A stretch of DNA of 64,000 bases from Corella eumyota (GCA_963082875.1 OY720099.1:2914001-2978000), one strand, 5' to 3'. Positions 13,004-25,300 are shown, counted from the stretch's first letter. Program-made: numbers and translations. Notes: generated by a model from the sequence alone, not told the origin.

Positions 13004-16000
13004 TTAAGGCAAAGTTGACCATTTTGTAAAAAATTTTTTCATTTTTTTAAATTTTTTATAACGATACAAATCACAATCTCTTAAGTTGGTTACAAAAAAA
13101 ATAAGTTCCCTAATTGTTGGTGTCCGTTCAGCATATTTACAAATATAAACAATATATCTAGAGCATAATAATAATAAATTAATTAACGAATGAGAGTGAT
13201 CATGCGAGACCACTCCAAACAAACGTTCGCTGTTATAAATAATTAAAGGAAGTCTTAATGTGGCCGCAATCCAGGATATGGCATCTTCCCAGAACACGTT
13301 GGTTACTGGGCATTTACAAAAAATATGGTAAATGGTCTTACTTTCGGCTTTACAAAAGGAACATACAGGCGTGGTCTTCACCCCAAACGCAAAGAGAGCA
13401 TCGTTAGTAACTATGGCCCTAAGGTTTAATTTAATTTGAAAAGATCGCAATCTAGTCGTCAAACTTGTGTCCGCAGTTAGTTTATAGACTGATTTCCATA
13501 CGTGTTCGTTTAAACTCGGGTCGTTAATAGTAGATTGCCATTTTAATTTTTGTTTTATCGGAGTTTTTGTATTATTTAATTGGTAATTGTAAATAGACTT
13601 AACTGTACCGCCGTATGTTTTAAGAAAAAGTAAAATATCATCTATGTATTTTAAACCTGAGCGCGTGTTATTGTTAAAATAAGAGTCGTCAACATATGGT
13701 AGCTTGGATTTTAGTTTTATATAAAAAATGTAATCGTCATTTGTATTTCCAATGTTATATTTTAAAACTAGGTCGCTAAATTCAATGTGTTCGCCATTGT
13801 TTGTATATAGTTGTGAGAGGTCGGTCAATCCACGTTGTAGCCAGTTGGGGTTAAAGAGATATTTTCCTCGATATTTAGTGGTCTTATTAAGAAATATTGG
13901 TTCGGCGACATCGTCAGGTGGTAACATTATTTTTAATAGTTGTGCTGTTGTTCGTAAGTTACGAAGCGGTAAAATCCTCGTTATGTCTTTATGGTTGTAA
14001 ATCAGTTTGGAACACATCACATTCGCAATTGTTTGCAGGTTTCCTGACGCACTTTCTATGTTTTTCCATTGAGACTTAAAGTTCTTATCAAAGAGTTTTG
14101 CTGCCCAACGTGTGTATAAGGCTAAGATGTAACTTTCTATATCAATCATATTAATTCCTCCCTCTTTATAATGAAGATGTAGTGTTTCGCGTTTCACACG
14201 TTCCCATTTGGAACCCCAAATAAAAACAAACAATTTTCTTTTTAATTTTGCCAAAAAAGCCTTTGGTGGCAACATTGGTACAACGCTAAGTTTATATATT
14301 AAAGTAGGTATAACTAGGCTTTTGATTATTGTTGTTTTTCCGATTAAAGTAAGGCCCCGAGAGGACCAGATTTGGAGTATGTTTGCAATTTTGTTAAGTG
14401 TTTCGCTAAAGTTTAAGTTGAAGAATTGTTTATCACTAATGTATTTGGAAATCGGTATGCAAACGCCCAAATATTTAATGCTATCCGACGGCCATTGAAG
14501 GCCAGCGGAGGCGAAGGGATGATCTTGGTTATTTCTACTTGCGCCAATATAAAAGGCTTGGCATTTTTCTATGTTCATCTTACACCCGGAGATGTCCCCG
14601 AAAAGGTTTACAGTTTGAAAGACTTTATCAAATTCATCCGCGTCACCGTTGAGAAACACCAAAGTGTCATCAGCTAAGAGCGATACTTTAAGCCGGTCTT
14701 CATTTATTTTAATACCTTGAATAGACTTGTTGATTCGTATTGCCGTTGCCAGACATTCTATGCAAAGAACAAACAGCGTTGGTGATAACGGATCGCCCTG
14801 GCGCACCCCCCTCTGTATAGAAAAATAGCTGGATAGAAAATTATTATTGATAACTGAGCATTTAGGCCATCTATAAAATGTATTTAACCATGATAGTACA
14901 TATGGGCCAAATCCAAATTGTATTAGAACCTCTTTCATGAAGACCCAGTCTAAGGTATCAAAAGCTTTATATATATCTAGGGCAATAATCGCCCCAGGAA
15001 GATTTAAATTATCCACATAATCAATAACATTGAATATAAGTCTTAAATTTTCCCCTATATATCTGCCCGGTATAAACCCAGTCTGGTCTCGAGAGACTAG
15101 ATCATCAATGTGCTGTTTAATTCTAGAGTTAATTAGTTTGGCTAGTATTTTATAGTCTGCATTTAATAGGGTTATAGGTCTATAGTTTATGGCAAAAAGA
15201 GTATCTTTGTTCGGTTTAGCTATTAAGGTAACCACACCTTGGCATTGAGATTCACTTAAAGTGCCGGTGGCCTGCGAATATTTATAACATTTAAGTAATG
15301 GGTCCTGCAACTCTGACCAAAATTTTGAATAAAATTCAATAGGAAACCCATCAGGGCCAGGAGATTTGTTTGTTTTCATACTTTTCATGCTTTTATGGCA
15401 CTCATTTTTACTTATAAGAGACTCGGTTGCAGTTCTTTGGGGCTCTGATAGCTTCGGCAGGTTAAGGTTTGTTAGAGAGTGTCGGATTTTATCCAACGGA
15501 TATATATCTTTTTTCCGAGCAAACAAGTTTTTATAAAATATCGAGAGCTCTTTTAAAATAGAATGTTGGTCCGTCAAAATGGAATTTTGAACTTTTAATC
15601 GGTTAATAATTTTTTTATCTCCGTGGCGCTTTTCTAAATTTAAAAAATATTTCGTGTTCTTTTCACCTTCTTCCGCCCACTTTGCTCTAGACCGAACAAT
15701 CGCGGCCTTTGTACGATTCATTGCTAGATTGTTAATTTTTTGTTTACAATTGTTAATTAGGCGCCATTGATTTTCGTTTTTTAAGGTTCCATCGTTAAGA
15801 AAGGAATTTTCCAGTTTAATTAATTCCGCTTCAAGGCGAATTTCCTGTTTAATAAATTGTTTACTTTTATATGAGGAATATGCGATAGACACACCTCGCA
15901 GTACGCATTTCAGGGCATCCCATCTAATATGTGGCGTTGTATCGAGTTCCTGATTTTGTTTAAGATAGTTTTGAATTTCATTTTTAATTAGGTTTATGTA

Positions 16001-16777
16001 ATTTTCGTCTTCCAACAAGGATATATTAAGTTTCCAATACCCTTTACCCCGCGGTGTTGGGTCAAGCAACAGCGTTAATTTTACTATTTTATGATCTGAT
16101 CTGACACTAGGTATGATATTAGCTTTAAGCGTTTTGTTTATTAAATTTGAAGAGGTTAGAAAGAAATCTATTCGACTTGCGACTTTTGGGTTATTTTGAA
16201 TACGAGAAAAATTTAATAAATTGGGATGTTTTACTCTAAATATGTCATTAAGATTATATATTTGCATCAGCGAAATAAGTTTAGCACGCGCTTGTTTGTT
16301 TGAGTGGGCTAAAGCGCCACCACGTTTATCCAGGTCGTTATTTAGTGTTAGGTTGAAATCTCCCGCAATTATCATATCATAACATGTTAGTTTATCAATA
16401 TTCGAAAATAAATTTGCAAAAAAATTTGGCTCGTCACTGTTTGGAGCATATATGCTAGCCAAGGTCAATCGTTCGTCATTAATTTTAATGTTTAGAATAA
16501 TAAATCTACCGTCCGTATCCTTGATAACGTCATATATTTTGTAATTTATAGTCCTAGACAAACAGATCGCAACGCCCTTGCTCCTACTTGTGCCGTGCGA
16601 CCATTCTATTTCGCCCCCAAATTCCATTTGCCATAGTTTTTGATCTTGCATAGTACAGTGAGTTTCTTGCAAACAAGCGATATGGATTTTTTTATGTTTC
16701 AGAAAATTAAATACCGTTTTTCTTTTAAGTTTATCTTGGAGACCGGCCACATTATACGATACAATTGTTAAAACCAT
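13004..16777 (-). CDS. LINE ORF2: endonuclease/reverse transcriptase
   Basis: Makes the nick and copies the element RNA at the target site. It is 1,257 residues, fully open, from an ATG at 16,777. Residues 1-235 are an APE-like endonuclease: SYNVAGL near the start, ACLQETHC, AGDFNLTLN, then RIDFFLTSSN and SDHKIV, which carry the usual catalytic Glu, Asp, Asn and His. Reverse transcriptase spans about 470-760: KSPGPDGFPIEFYSKF, YRPITLLNADYKILAK, QTGFIPGRYIGENLR, LDIYKAFDTLDW, GVRQGDPLSPTLF and LLADDTLVFL, with the catalytic Asp pair near residue 701. Near residue 1,141 lies a CSFC...H...C zinc knuckle. The motifs are those of the L1/Tx1 lineage. Nothing visible prevents activity of this protein. 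Confidence 0.96.
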   Translation of the reverse strand: MVLTIVSYNVAGLQDKLKRKTVFNFLKHKKIHIACLQETHCTMQDQKLWQMEFGGEIEWSHGTSRSKGVAICLSRTINYKIYDVIKDTDGRFIILNIKINDERLTLASIYAPNSDEPNFFANLFSNIDKLTCYDMIIAGDFNLTLNNDLDKRGGALAHSNKQARAKLISLMQIYNLNDIFRVKHPNLLNFSRIQNNPKVASRIDFFLTSSNLINKTLKANIIPSVRSDHKIVKLTLLLDPTPRGKGYWKLNISLLEDENYINLIKNEIQNYLKQNQELDTTPHIRWDALKCVLRGVSIAYSSYKSKQFIKQEIRLEAELIKLENSFLNDGTLKNENQWRLINNCKQKINNLAMNRTKAAIVRSRAKWAEEGEKNTKYFLNLEKRHGDKKIINRLKVQNSILTDQHSILKELSIFYKNLFARKKDIYPLDKIRHSLTNLNLPKLSEPQRTATESLISKNECHKSMKSMKTNKSPGPDGFPIEFYSKFWSELQDPLLKCYKYSQATGTLSESQCQGVVTLIAKPNKDTLFAINYRPITLLNADYKILAKLINSRIKQHIDDLVSRDQTGFIPGRYIGENLRLIFNVIDYVDNLNLPGAIIALDIYKAFDTLDWVFMKEVLIQFGFGPYVLSWLNTFYRWPKCSVINNNFLSSYFSIQRGVRQGDPLSPTLFVLCIECLATAIRINKSIQGIKINEDRLKVSLLADDTLVFLNGDADEFDKVFQTVNLFGDISGCKMNIEKCQAFYIGASRNNQDHPFASAGLQWPSDSIKYLGVCIPISKYISDKQFFNLNFSETLNKIANILQIWSSRGLTLIGKTTIIKSLVIPTLIYKLSVVPMLPPKAFLAKLKRKLFVFIWGSKWERVKRETLHLHYKEGGINMIDIESYILALYTRWAAKLFDKNFKSQWKNIESASGNLQTIANVMCSKLIYNHKDITRILPLRNLRTTAQLLKIMLPPDDVAEPIFLNKTTKYRGKYLFNPNWLQRGLTDLSQLYTNNGEHIEFSDLVLKYNIGNTNDDYIFYIKLKSKLPYVDDSYFNNNTRSGLKYIDDILLFLKTYGGTVKSIYNYQLNNTKTPIKQKLKWQSTINDPSLNEHVWKSVYKLTADTSLTTRLRSFQIKLNLRAIVTNDALFAFGVKTTPVCSFCKAESKTIYHIFCKCPVTNVFWEDAISWIAATLRLPLIIYNSERLFGVVSHDHSHSLINLLLLCSRYIVYICKYAERTPTIRELIFFVTNLRDCDLYRYKKFKKMKKFFTKWSTLP

Positions 16778-16816
16778 ACTTATAATAAAAAATCAATAAA
16801 TAAACCTATAATACAA

Positions 16817-18080
16817 TCATGTTTTACTACCTTCTATTTTCCCGGCATCCGTATCCCTTTCAAACGTCATTCCACAGGGACATGTGTACGGCTTCTCCGA
16901 AGTGACAGTTACGGAGTAAATCTTGCCGCATTCACAATGTATGGTTTTTCCTGCACAGATGTTATTAGTGCAGGCGCGACTTCTTGACTTCGGGGGCACA
17001 ATGTTCATGTTGTTGCATGTATCAGATGCACATCTAAATGATCGCTTGTCACAGGTTACACAATCGTAAACCTGCTCATCGTTCACAGCTTCTCTTGAGT
17101 ACTGCCTGCAGCAAGGGAGTTTTTTCATTGTACGATTGCATCTTACACATCCTATGATAGTTTTTTTAATTGGGACCAAAAACCTTTCGTCGTCCGCGCA
17201 ACACGCAGTCACTACATCATAATTCAAGTTGCAATTCCAGCAATGGAACTTATCGTTGGACTCCAGTATCCACGCCTCTCTTTTGCAACCAGGGCAATCC
17301 ACATTTATTTTGTTTTCGCTTAGGCTCGAAGCCTTGGGCTTTTTTCCTGTTTGAGGGGAGATGGTATCACGCCTACGTTTGTAGGTTACCTGTGTAAAAG
17401 TTTCGTCTGCTTCGTTATCAGTGATGTTTATGTCAGTCTCGCACTCGTTCGGTTGTGATTCCTTATCGGCTTCTATTTTATCTTTATTATTGCCATCTGT
17501 ATAGTCTCGAGATAAAACTGATACGGACTGGCTTGCGTTTAATTTAGGGAACTCTCCTAACTTTTTAGGGCAATTAGCGAATTTGTGTCCTTTTTCGTTG
17601 CAATTTTTACAAGTAAAAATTTGATTTTCATATGCCACAAACATCTCGTACCCCTCTATTTCGATATAGCTCGGAATTGTATCTGGTTTTAAATCTTCTT
17701 TGTTCATCAGAATTGTACGAACTCCAGTTATAAGGTTTTTGCTGTCTTTACGAAAATAAACTTTGTGGACTTCCCCGAATCTTTCCGAGAATACTTCTTG
17801 GATTTTTTCGTTACTTAGCGGGATTGGCACCCATCCTAATGTAACTTTTATTTTGTCTGTATTGTAAAGTTTTATTCTGTATATGCTGGCGTTGCATTTT
17901 TCGTTCAAATCTTCCGCTAAATCCACCACTAGTTTTCTTGTTTTGCAAGTTACATCTATAAAAATATGAATCGTAAAAGTTTATAGAAAATGTCAAAAAT
18001 CTTTTTTTTTCTATTTTAGCAAATGAATTAATTACTTGCTTATCAGATAGCGCAAGTGCCTTTGGCCGGCATCTTATCAT
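16817..18080 (-). CDS. LINE ORF1: nucleic-acid-binding protein, N-terminus out of frame
   Basis: Probably binds the element RNA. The frame open to the TGA at 16,817 covers about 370 residues, but its upstream end (about 17,978) has a stop and no ATG. An ATG at 18,080 opens another frame (starting MIRCRPKALALSDKQ) that overlaps it down to 17,811, so one frameshift between about 17,978 and 17,930 probably separates start and body. Order of parts: an N-terminal RRM-like stretch (KIKVTLGWVPIPLSNEKI...), a CCHC knuckle CKNCNEKGHKFANC, an acidic linker, then about 165 residues with 20 cysteines, many as CxxC or CxC pairs (CPGC, CWNC, CVRC, CVTC, CECG, CPCG), resembling tandem zinc ribbons. The family call rests on position ahead of ORF2 and the knuckle; the ribbon assignment is inferred from cysteine spacing. 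Confidence 0.85.
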
Positions 18081-19319
18081 CACTAATCAAAGTAACCTTT
18101 AATTAAAAAGCAGTCAATTCAACATAACTATAGGTAAGTAAATTGGTTTGAATTGGCAGCCTGGCGTATACTTTACTTCCAAAACAAACTACTGAATGTT
18201 ATATGTTATACTTAACAATTCATTCAGTTTCACTATGCAAAAAACAATTTTAATGCAATTACACTGCATTGGATAATCTCTATTTAACTTTGAATAAACA
18301 CAACAAAATCAGAAATAACACAATTTATTTGTCGAAGGAATTACAAGACAAAATCAATTCGGTTTCGACATTGTAAACTAAGTCGTATCTGAAAAGGTAT
18401 TATCATAACAGCCTTGCTTCAGAATGCATCGAAAATGAAACTCAAAATTGAAAATATATTAATAGTTTAGCACCATTTTATAACGTCAAGACCACACTTG
18501 AAATAGTCGGATTTTGATAGGGAACTAAAGGCACGCAAGTACAGTGATGAAAGGCGACATCTGACGGCGAAGAAATTACGCGAATAAATACCGCATTGGA
18601 AGATTTAACAAAACAAAAAAAATATCCAAACGAGGCAAAAACATATACATTAAAAAAAAGAAAAAATATTACTACGTTGCCAAATGTAACTAAATTAAAT
18701 TTTAACAATTATTGTAACAAATATTTAGCAATTTCATACTGCAAATTAGCTTTACCATTTAAATACATTTGTTGGGTTACATATTAGATTATCATTTTAA
18801 TTAAAAAACACAGTTATTTTTGTACTAATATTAAATATTTAGAATTTTTTTTTTTTTTGCTTTTGGTAAAACCTTTTTTATCCACAATGTTTTTAAACTC
18901 TGATGATGAGTTTTTAAAAATATTTATGTTTTTTTTTTTGCAAAATTATAGAAATGTGTTTACACCTTCACCACATGAATACCACTTTATGCATATTCGC
19001 TTCTCACTTGTGCAGAAACAAAAAACTACCAACAAAAAACAAACAGTACCAAAAATTACACAAAAAAAAAAAAACTACGGGCACATAAGGAAAACAACTT
19101 AGAAAATGTAGCAAGCATTAAAGTAAAGCAATTTAAAATTCACATTCGTATTATTGTAATCGGAACAAAAAATTTAGGCACGAAAAAGTAAAAAAAATCA
19201 AAAATTGACAAAAAAATGAATTTTGCGAAAACTAAAAAGCGTTCCCCTATTCCAAGCTCCGCCCACTAAATATCGACCAATCGAAAAGGGGTGATTGGGC
19301 TTAACGACCAATCAAAAAG
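18081..19319. other. Intergenic: LINE 5' flank and 3' flank of the AMPK gamma gene
   Basis: No coding signal. The first few hundred bases may include the LINE 5' UTR, but no boundary is visible. The stretch is AT-rich with homopolymer runs. Just below the gamma-subunit stop, 19,250-19,318 holds a cluster of CCAAT/ATTGG boxes and a CCGCCC box. Confidence 0.6.
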
Positions 19320-22300
19320 CTAGGCACGTTCCATTTCGGCACCGACCTTTAAAACTTGTCCTTTAAATGATTTTGAATCGAAATTATTTGATTTTAACCT
19401 CATGGTAGATGAAGAACTATAACCGCTATCATTCATCATATGAGTGGAGCTATCCGATATTTTTCTACTTCGCTCCAAAAATGATGTTCCTTCGAACAAG
19501 GTATTGTCAGATGCGCAAAAGTCGCCAAATATAAGCTCACCACTGCTACCTAGTGGTAAGGATTGGTCGGAAGAGTCGCTGGATCTTGTAGGAGCAAGAA
19601 GAGGTGAAGGCTGCTCCTCCTTAAAAATAAAAAAATTTAAAACTTCTTTTTTAAACAAAAATTTTTTAAATTTTTTTTCACAAAATTTTACCTTGAAACA
19701 GGTTATAAATCTAAGCACGTCAGACACAGTCACCACTCCAATCATTTTATCAGAAGTTTCTTTAACAACTACCAGCAAGTTTGCCTCAGTTGAAACCAGT
19801 CTATCGATAACATACTAAAAAATAACATTTTTAGTTTTAAAAAAATTTTGTAAAAAAAAAATATTAATATAATTTCAATTTGTTTTTTCCTACCAATAAA
19901 CTATCGGTCAGTCTACATTTCACCAATGGATTGGAAAACGAATTATGTCGGGTTCTGCTTGACAGAATATTTGGTTCGTATGATGTCATTGGCTGCTGGT
20001 GTCTACTGGTTGCACCAGTCTGGTTTTTACTGGTTGATAATGGTGACTGTGGAAGTTTGTTTGATGGTGTTGGAGAATTATGGTTGTTACGGCCTGGTCG
20101 AACAACTAAAAAAAAATAAAAATATTTTTTTCTCTATTAAACTTTTTTCGAAAATTTTAAACAAATTTATCTGTTAAAGTTATAAAGTAACTAAGACTAC
20201 ATCAAAATTTTTTTTGAATATTAATAAAAAAGAAAACATTCATGAAATGACTTATACATTCATACTCAAAATTTAATTAATTCGATAATGTAAAAACATG
20301 CTATTAAATTTATAGTAATAAAAAAACTAAATAGAAAAATACTAAATGGTTTATATAAAAAACTTAGTTAAATTTAATTAAAAAAAACAATAAATAAAAA
20401 TATCCAATTCTTAAAATCGATAAAATTTCACAAATAAATAAATATAAAAATTCTTACCAGTATGCCCACGTACTGCACTTTTTCTCTGCTCTGTTCTTTG
20501 GGAATAATAATCAAGATGTGAGGTGATTGTGGAGGGGTTAGGGCTTGAAACAGAAGTAGGGGTTGGGGGTGGCCGGATAGGGTGGGGGGAATTACCACTG
20601 CTAAAAATAAATTCGTTTATAATTTTATGCTTTTTTAAATAAAAGAGGATTCAATAAAAATTTTAAGTTAAAATTATTTGAATATTAAAAAATGGATTTT
20701 CGGTTAATATAATTATGTTGCTACCTTTCATCGGGTAATGTATCATCCACTAAAGGTAAATGCCTGTAAGAAAGAGCCGTACTAATTTTCATATCAAGAT
20801 GGTGATACATTCTATGAGCTGCGAGGGGAATTATATCCAACTTACAAAACACATCAACTACTTCACCTAAAGGAAAAAAGAATTGAAATCTATTTTTAAC
20901 AAAACAATTTTACGTTTTTTTTCTTTTTTTTTAATAAATTAAAAATTTAGCTTTCTTCATTATTTACCGACTAACATACTGTTAAAATAAATTTAAAAAA
21001 ATTGGGGTTACCATATTCATTAACAACTGGCAGAGCAGTAAGTTGTTGGTCTACAATAATTTCCAAAGCATCCAATAAAGTTTGATTTTTTTGAACTGTT
21101 GCTACATTTTTGAAAGTCCCAATCTTACATTCACCCAAACTCTACACAAAAAAAAAAATCTTTATAACTTTTTAAAAACACCCACATTTAAAAATTGTAA
21201 TAATTTTTTTTTTAAATAAATTTAAGTAAAAAAATTTATTTTGAATTTATGTTTTTACTTGTTTCATGAATCGAGGTTTGGGTATTTCATGGATAAAGAG
21301 GTAGAGAAATCTTAGTATTCGCTTGTAGTTAATAATATGAAACACATCTCCGCTTCTGTCGTCAACTACCGGTACTCTAAAAATTTAATAAAAAAATTAA
21401 TAATTAACAAAAAAATTTCCAAAAAAAAGAATTTTAACGAAAATTTTAATATTTTATATAGGCCTACTTAGTTATTTTTCTGCAAAAAAAAAATTAAATT
21501 TACCAATAAAAGTGTTTAATAATTCTGAAACTTACCCATGAAAATGGTTTTTGAGTAGAATATGAAGAGAATGTAATAGAGTATCTGAAGGGTTAATACT
21601 TGTAAATGCAGGTTTTAATTTCAAGATATTTCTCCACGAATCTAAAGTTAAATCTTCAAGTGTTTCAACTCTATAAAGAGGAGACCTAAAAAAAAATTAA
21701 AAAAAAAAAAATTAATTTGTAAAAAAATAAAAGTTAAAATAATGTAATTTAAAGCATTTTTGGATTAAAACACTATCACCCCTTAAAAAGTCACCAGAAA
21801 TGTAGCCCTACCCTGTTAAGACAAAAAAACTACCCAAAAATTATTTAAAAATGGGCCCTTCAATTTTTTTAGATAATGGTTTGGGGCTAAATTTAATTTT
21901 TAATAAGAATGACCTGTTATAAATATATTATCTACTTTATGTGTACAAAAAACTATAAATAAATACAAGTGATCATTAACAGCAGTTAATGGTTAACCAC
22001 TTGACAATAAACCTTTATGCAACATATTTAATGTATATATTGTAAATATAAGCCCAATTTTTTTCATAATTTATAGCATAAATCAAAAAAAACACTATAT
22101 TTTAGTAACATATTTATAGGTATTGTAGTGCATTGGTTTCAAGAAAAACACATAATTCAAAATATTTACATCGTTTTAAACCAGAATTACACCCAACAAT
22201 CACATGCAGTAAAGAAATGGTAGACCACAAACTATCCACGTCAACTATTTTGATTTTTTCTTATCAGATTCCATACATCAATATGGCATTTTAAAACACA

Positions 22301-25300
22301 AAATCAATATGCAAATATTTGCAAAGGCAATTTGAGGCCTTGGTGTAGACATGCAATTACTTTTTTGCTGACTTACAAAATCGAAATTTTAACATGAATT
22401 TGATATCAAATTACATAACCCCTTAGGTTGTAACATGAAAAATTTAATGTAGTTAATTTTTGATGGCCTATTTATTCTTTTCATAAATATACTTAAATAA
22501 AGCAAATTTTATTATATAATTTATAAAAATAATTTTACAAAAAAATATTCCTAAAATTAAAATTTTGAAGTCACTTACTTATGGCAGGTGACGATCACTT
22601 TTATAAAATCGGTGACAGTCAACATTCCGATGTGAACCCCCTGCTTGGCATCCCATAAGGGAGCAGACCTCACAGAGTTAAGAATAAGGGCATTAAAGGC
22701 CTTACAAGCTGGAAGTAATGTGTCAAAGACAACCAGTCTGCAGCTGGTTGGCATCACATCATAACAACTATGCTCTGTAATTTTTGAACAAAATTTTTTT
22801 TTAAATGTTTCAAAAAAACATATTGTTTTAAATTCTATGAATACCAATGTATTGGTGCGTTTTTTACAGTTAAGTTATTTTTGTGTAAAAACATTTCCGG
22901 AAAATATTTATTACAATTGGAGCCAAACAGACGAATGACATAGTCAAAAATTAAATTACTCCTTTTTAATATACTTACATAATTCCTATTGTTTTTAAAA
23001 ACATGAATTTCTAGGAATTATTTTTAAAATTTTGGCGCCAATGGTTAAGATGTAAATGAAAAATATTTACAATTTTTGCAACAACAAATATAAAATTTAA
23101 AAAAATATTACATTTTTAATACCATTATTAATTTTATTCATTATTAATACCTTCTAAAAACCGTTGGTATATTAGAAGGGCGCAATCTTCTTCATTTTTC
23201 GTGTCAAGATCAGTAAATGAAGCTGCAGAGTTGATATGACCTTCCTTCTTAATATTTGTTTCATTTTCCTCGTGTATTGATAATCCAGTGAATTTCATTT
23301 CGTCTTCTTCACAAAAAATATTTCGTTTTGCAGAGCTGCAAACAAAAAATGTTTTTAAAAATAGCTTTAAAAATTTGCAAAATAAAAGGTATATGAAAAT
23401 AACAAAAAAGCAAAAATTTATAATGATTTGAAAAATTTTTTAAAAAAATTGAAATTTACAATTTCCGAATATTTTCAGTAATTTTGTATAAAATATGTGT
23501 TGCGGTTATTTGTATATCAAAGCATATTAACACATACACAATTTGTTTATCTTTATTAATTACATTAACACCTTAGGGTAAGCATGGAGAATTTCTTAAA
23601 TGCCAACAAAAAAATGGTTGACAGTATTAATTAATCAAAAATTAATTTACAAAAAATTTAAAAAACAAGACTTATAAATTTAGCAAAAAGCTCCATAAAA
23701 TATTACAAGAATACATTTAATTTAAATTATATATATATTTACTTAATTTTAACGCTATATACTTAAAGCATTATATTAACATGTGACCATAACTTTAAGT
23801 TAAGTAAGTCAGTGTTAAGACTAAAACCACCATTAAAGCCATGCGGGAGTTTATTTAAATAATAGTCCTTTGTTTAAATTGGGCCATAAAAATGTTACAA
23901 TACTGCTACTTTATATTAACCAAGTGTAAAAAACAACAAATTGCATTTTTTTAAATAAACCGTTTAATAAAATAAAATAAATTTATGATATTTAAAAAAA
24001 AATGTTTTTAACTTACCAATGGTTCGAATTTTGATCAACTAAACGTGATCTGAAAGGTCTCCCTTCTTCAACTTTTTCCAATGAATTTATTCTTTCCATT
24101 GACTTGTCATTACCCTGATCTAAAAAACAAATAAAAATAAAGTTATTTTTTTTATTATATAGGATTGGCATTACAATAGACTACAAAAATTTAAAAAAAA
24201 TGCAATATTTTTTACAAAGTTTGGTATTGAACACTTTTGTTTTTTGGTTTTGTAGACATTCTATTATTACTTTAGCTGTATAAATAAACTGCAGTCAAAA
24301 ATTTTTAAGAAAAAAATGATGGATCATATTTACCCAAGCATAGAAAAAAAATGTGATAACAATACGCTTTTATTTTTACTTTTTTTACAATTGCATGACA
24401 TTTGCCCTACTAAAAAAATTTTAAAAAAATGACGGATATCTCCATACCTGCAAAACATTACCACAAAAATGCAAAAACCCGAAAAAAATAGACCAACCAA
24501 AATTAAGTTTTGTAAATGTTGCAAATCAATATAAATGATGCAATTATCATTAATCTAAATGGCAGGAAATTAGTTTAACATATTTAAGTAGGTAAGAGCT
24601 TCCTGATATTGAATTTCATAGTAGTTTTTCGTTACATTAGTAACAATTAGTCAGTTTATTGCAAAATACTCACTTTGTTTGTATGTAATAGTATTGGGCA
24701 ATACTCTATTTTTATATTCAATTATTACAATTTTTTTTAGCTAAAATTAAAGCTAAAATTTTTGGCATAATAATATTAGTTTACTAAAAAATCCTAAAAA
24801 AAATCAAAAATGGGCTAAAAAATTATACAATATCTAATAAATATTATAAAAAAATTTAATTCGATTTGAAATTTAACAATTAAAAACACTTATAAATAAA
24901 ATTAACCTTGCAAAATAAAGGCAACCTTAATGAATAAATAAACTTAAACTTTTTAAATTATTCGCAGTTAAAATTACTGTTTGTTTCTTCTTTATGATGT
25001 TTGTTCCTCAAACTTCCACTTCTTGCCAACTTTTTCTTCAACTTCTTGAGAGCAGACAAACGACTCATATGCATTGAGGAGTTGACCTCTTTCTTGGCTG
25101 ACTCGGAGTACGCTCTCCTTCGAGGGTCCTCCATCACATCTTGCTGAAGGGTAGGGGGAATACCTAAAAAAATGATTTGACAAAATTAAAAAAAATTAAT
25201 TTGAAAATAAAATTAGTATTTAAATAATAATAAAAAATAAAGTATTTAAATAATAAATAAACCATTTAAATTTTCATGTGACATAAAATTACTTTAATAA

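Larger units (their letters stand above)
12867..18080 (-). mobile_element. Nearly full-length Tx1/L1-like LINE
   Basis: A non-LTR retrotransposon lying in reverse. Its 3' end is a run of about 29 T on the plus strand (the poly-A tail) at 12,867-12,895, followed by ORF2 and, 39 bp beyond the ORF2 start codon, ORF1. ORF2 has an APE-type endonuclease, a reverse transcriptase and a C-terminal zinc knuckle and no RNase H, the architecture of the L1/Tx1 group. ORF1 has a CCHC knuckle. ORF2 is fully open, so the copy is young. The 5' end is not sharply visible; the first plausible ORF1 ATG is at 18,080 and any 5' UTR lies above it. No target-site duplication could be matched by eye. Confidence 0.92.

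Noticed and set aside
13752-14677. Open frames of 60-96 codons on the plus strand within the LINE
   Set aside because: They lie antisense to the well-conserved ORF2 and have no recognisable content.
18478-19102. Small open frames between the LINE and the AMPK gamma gene
   Set aside because: Lys/Asn/Phe-rich low-complexity translations typical of AT-rich DNA, with no conserved motif.
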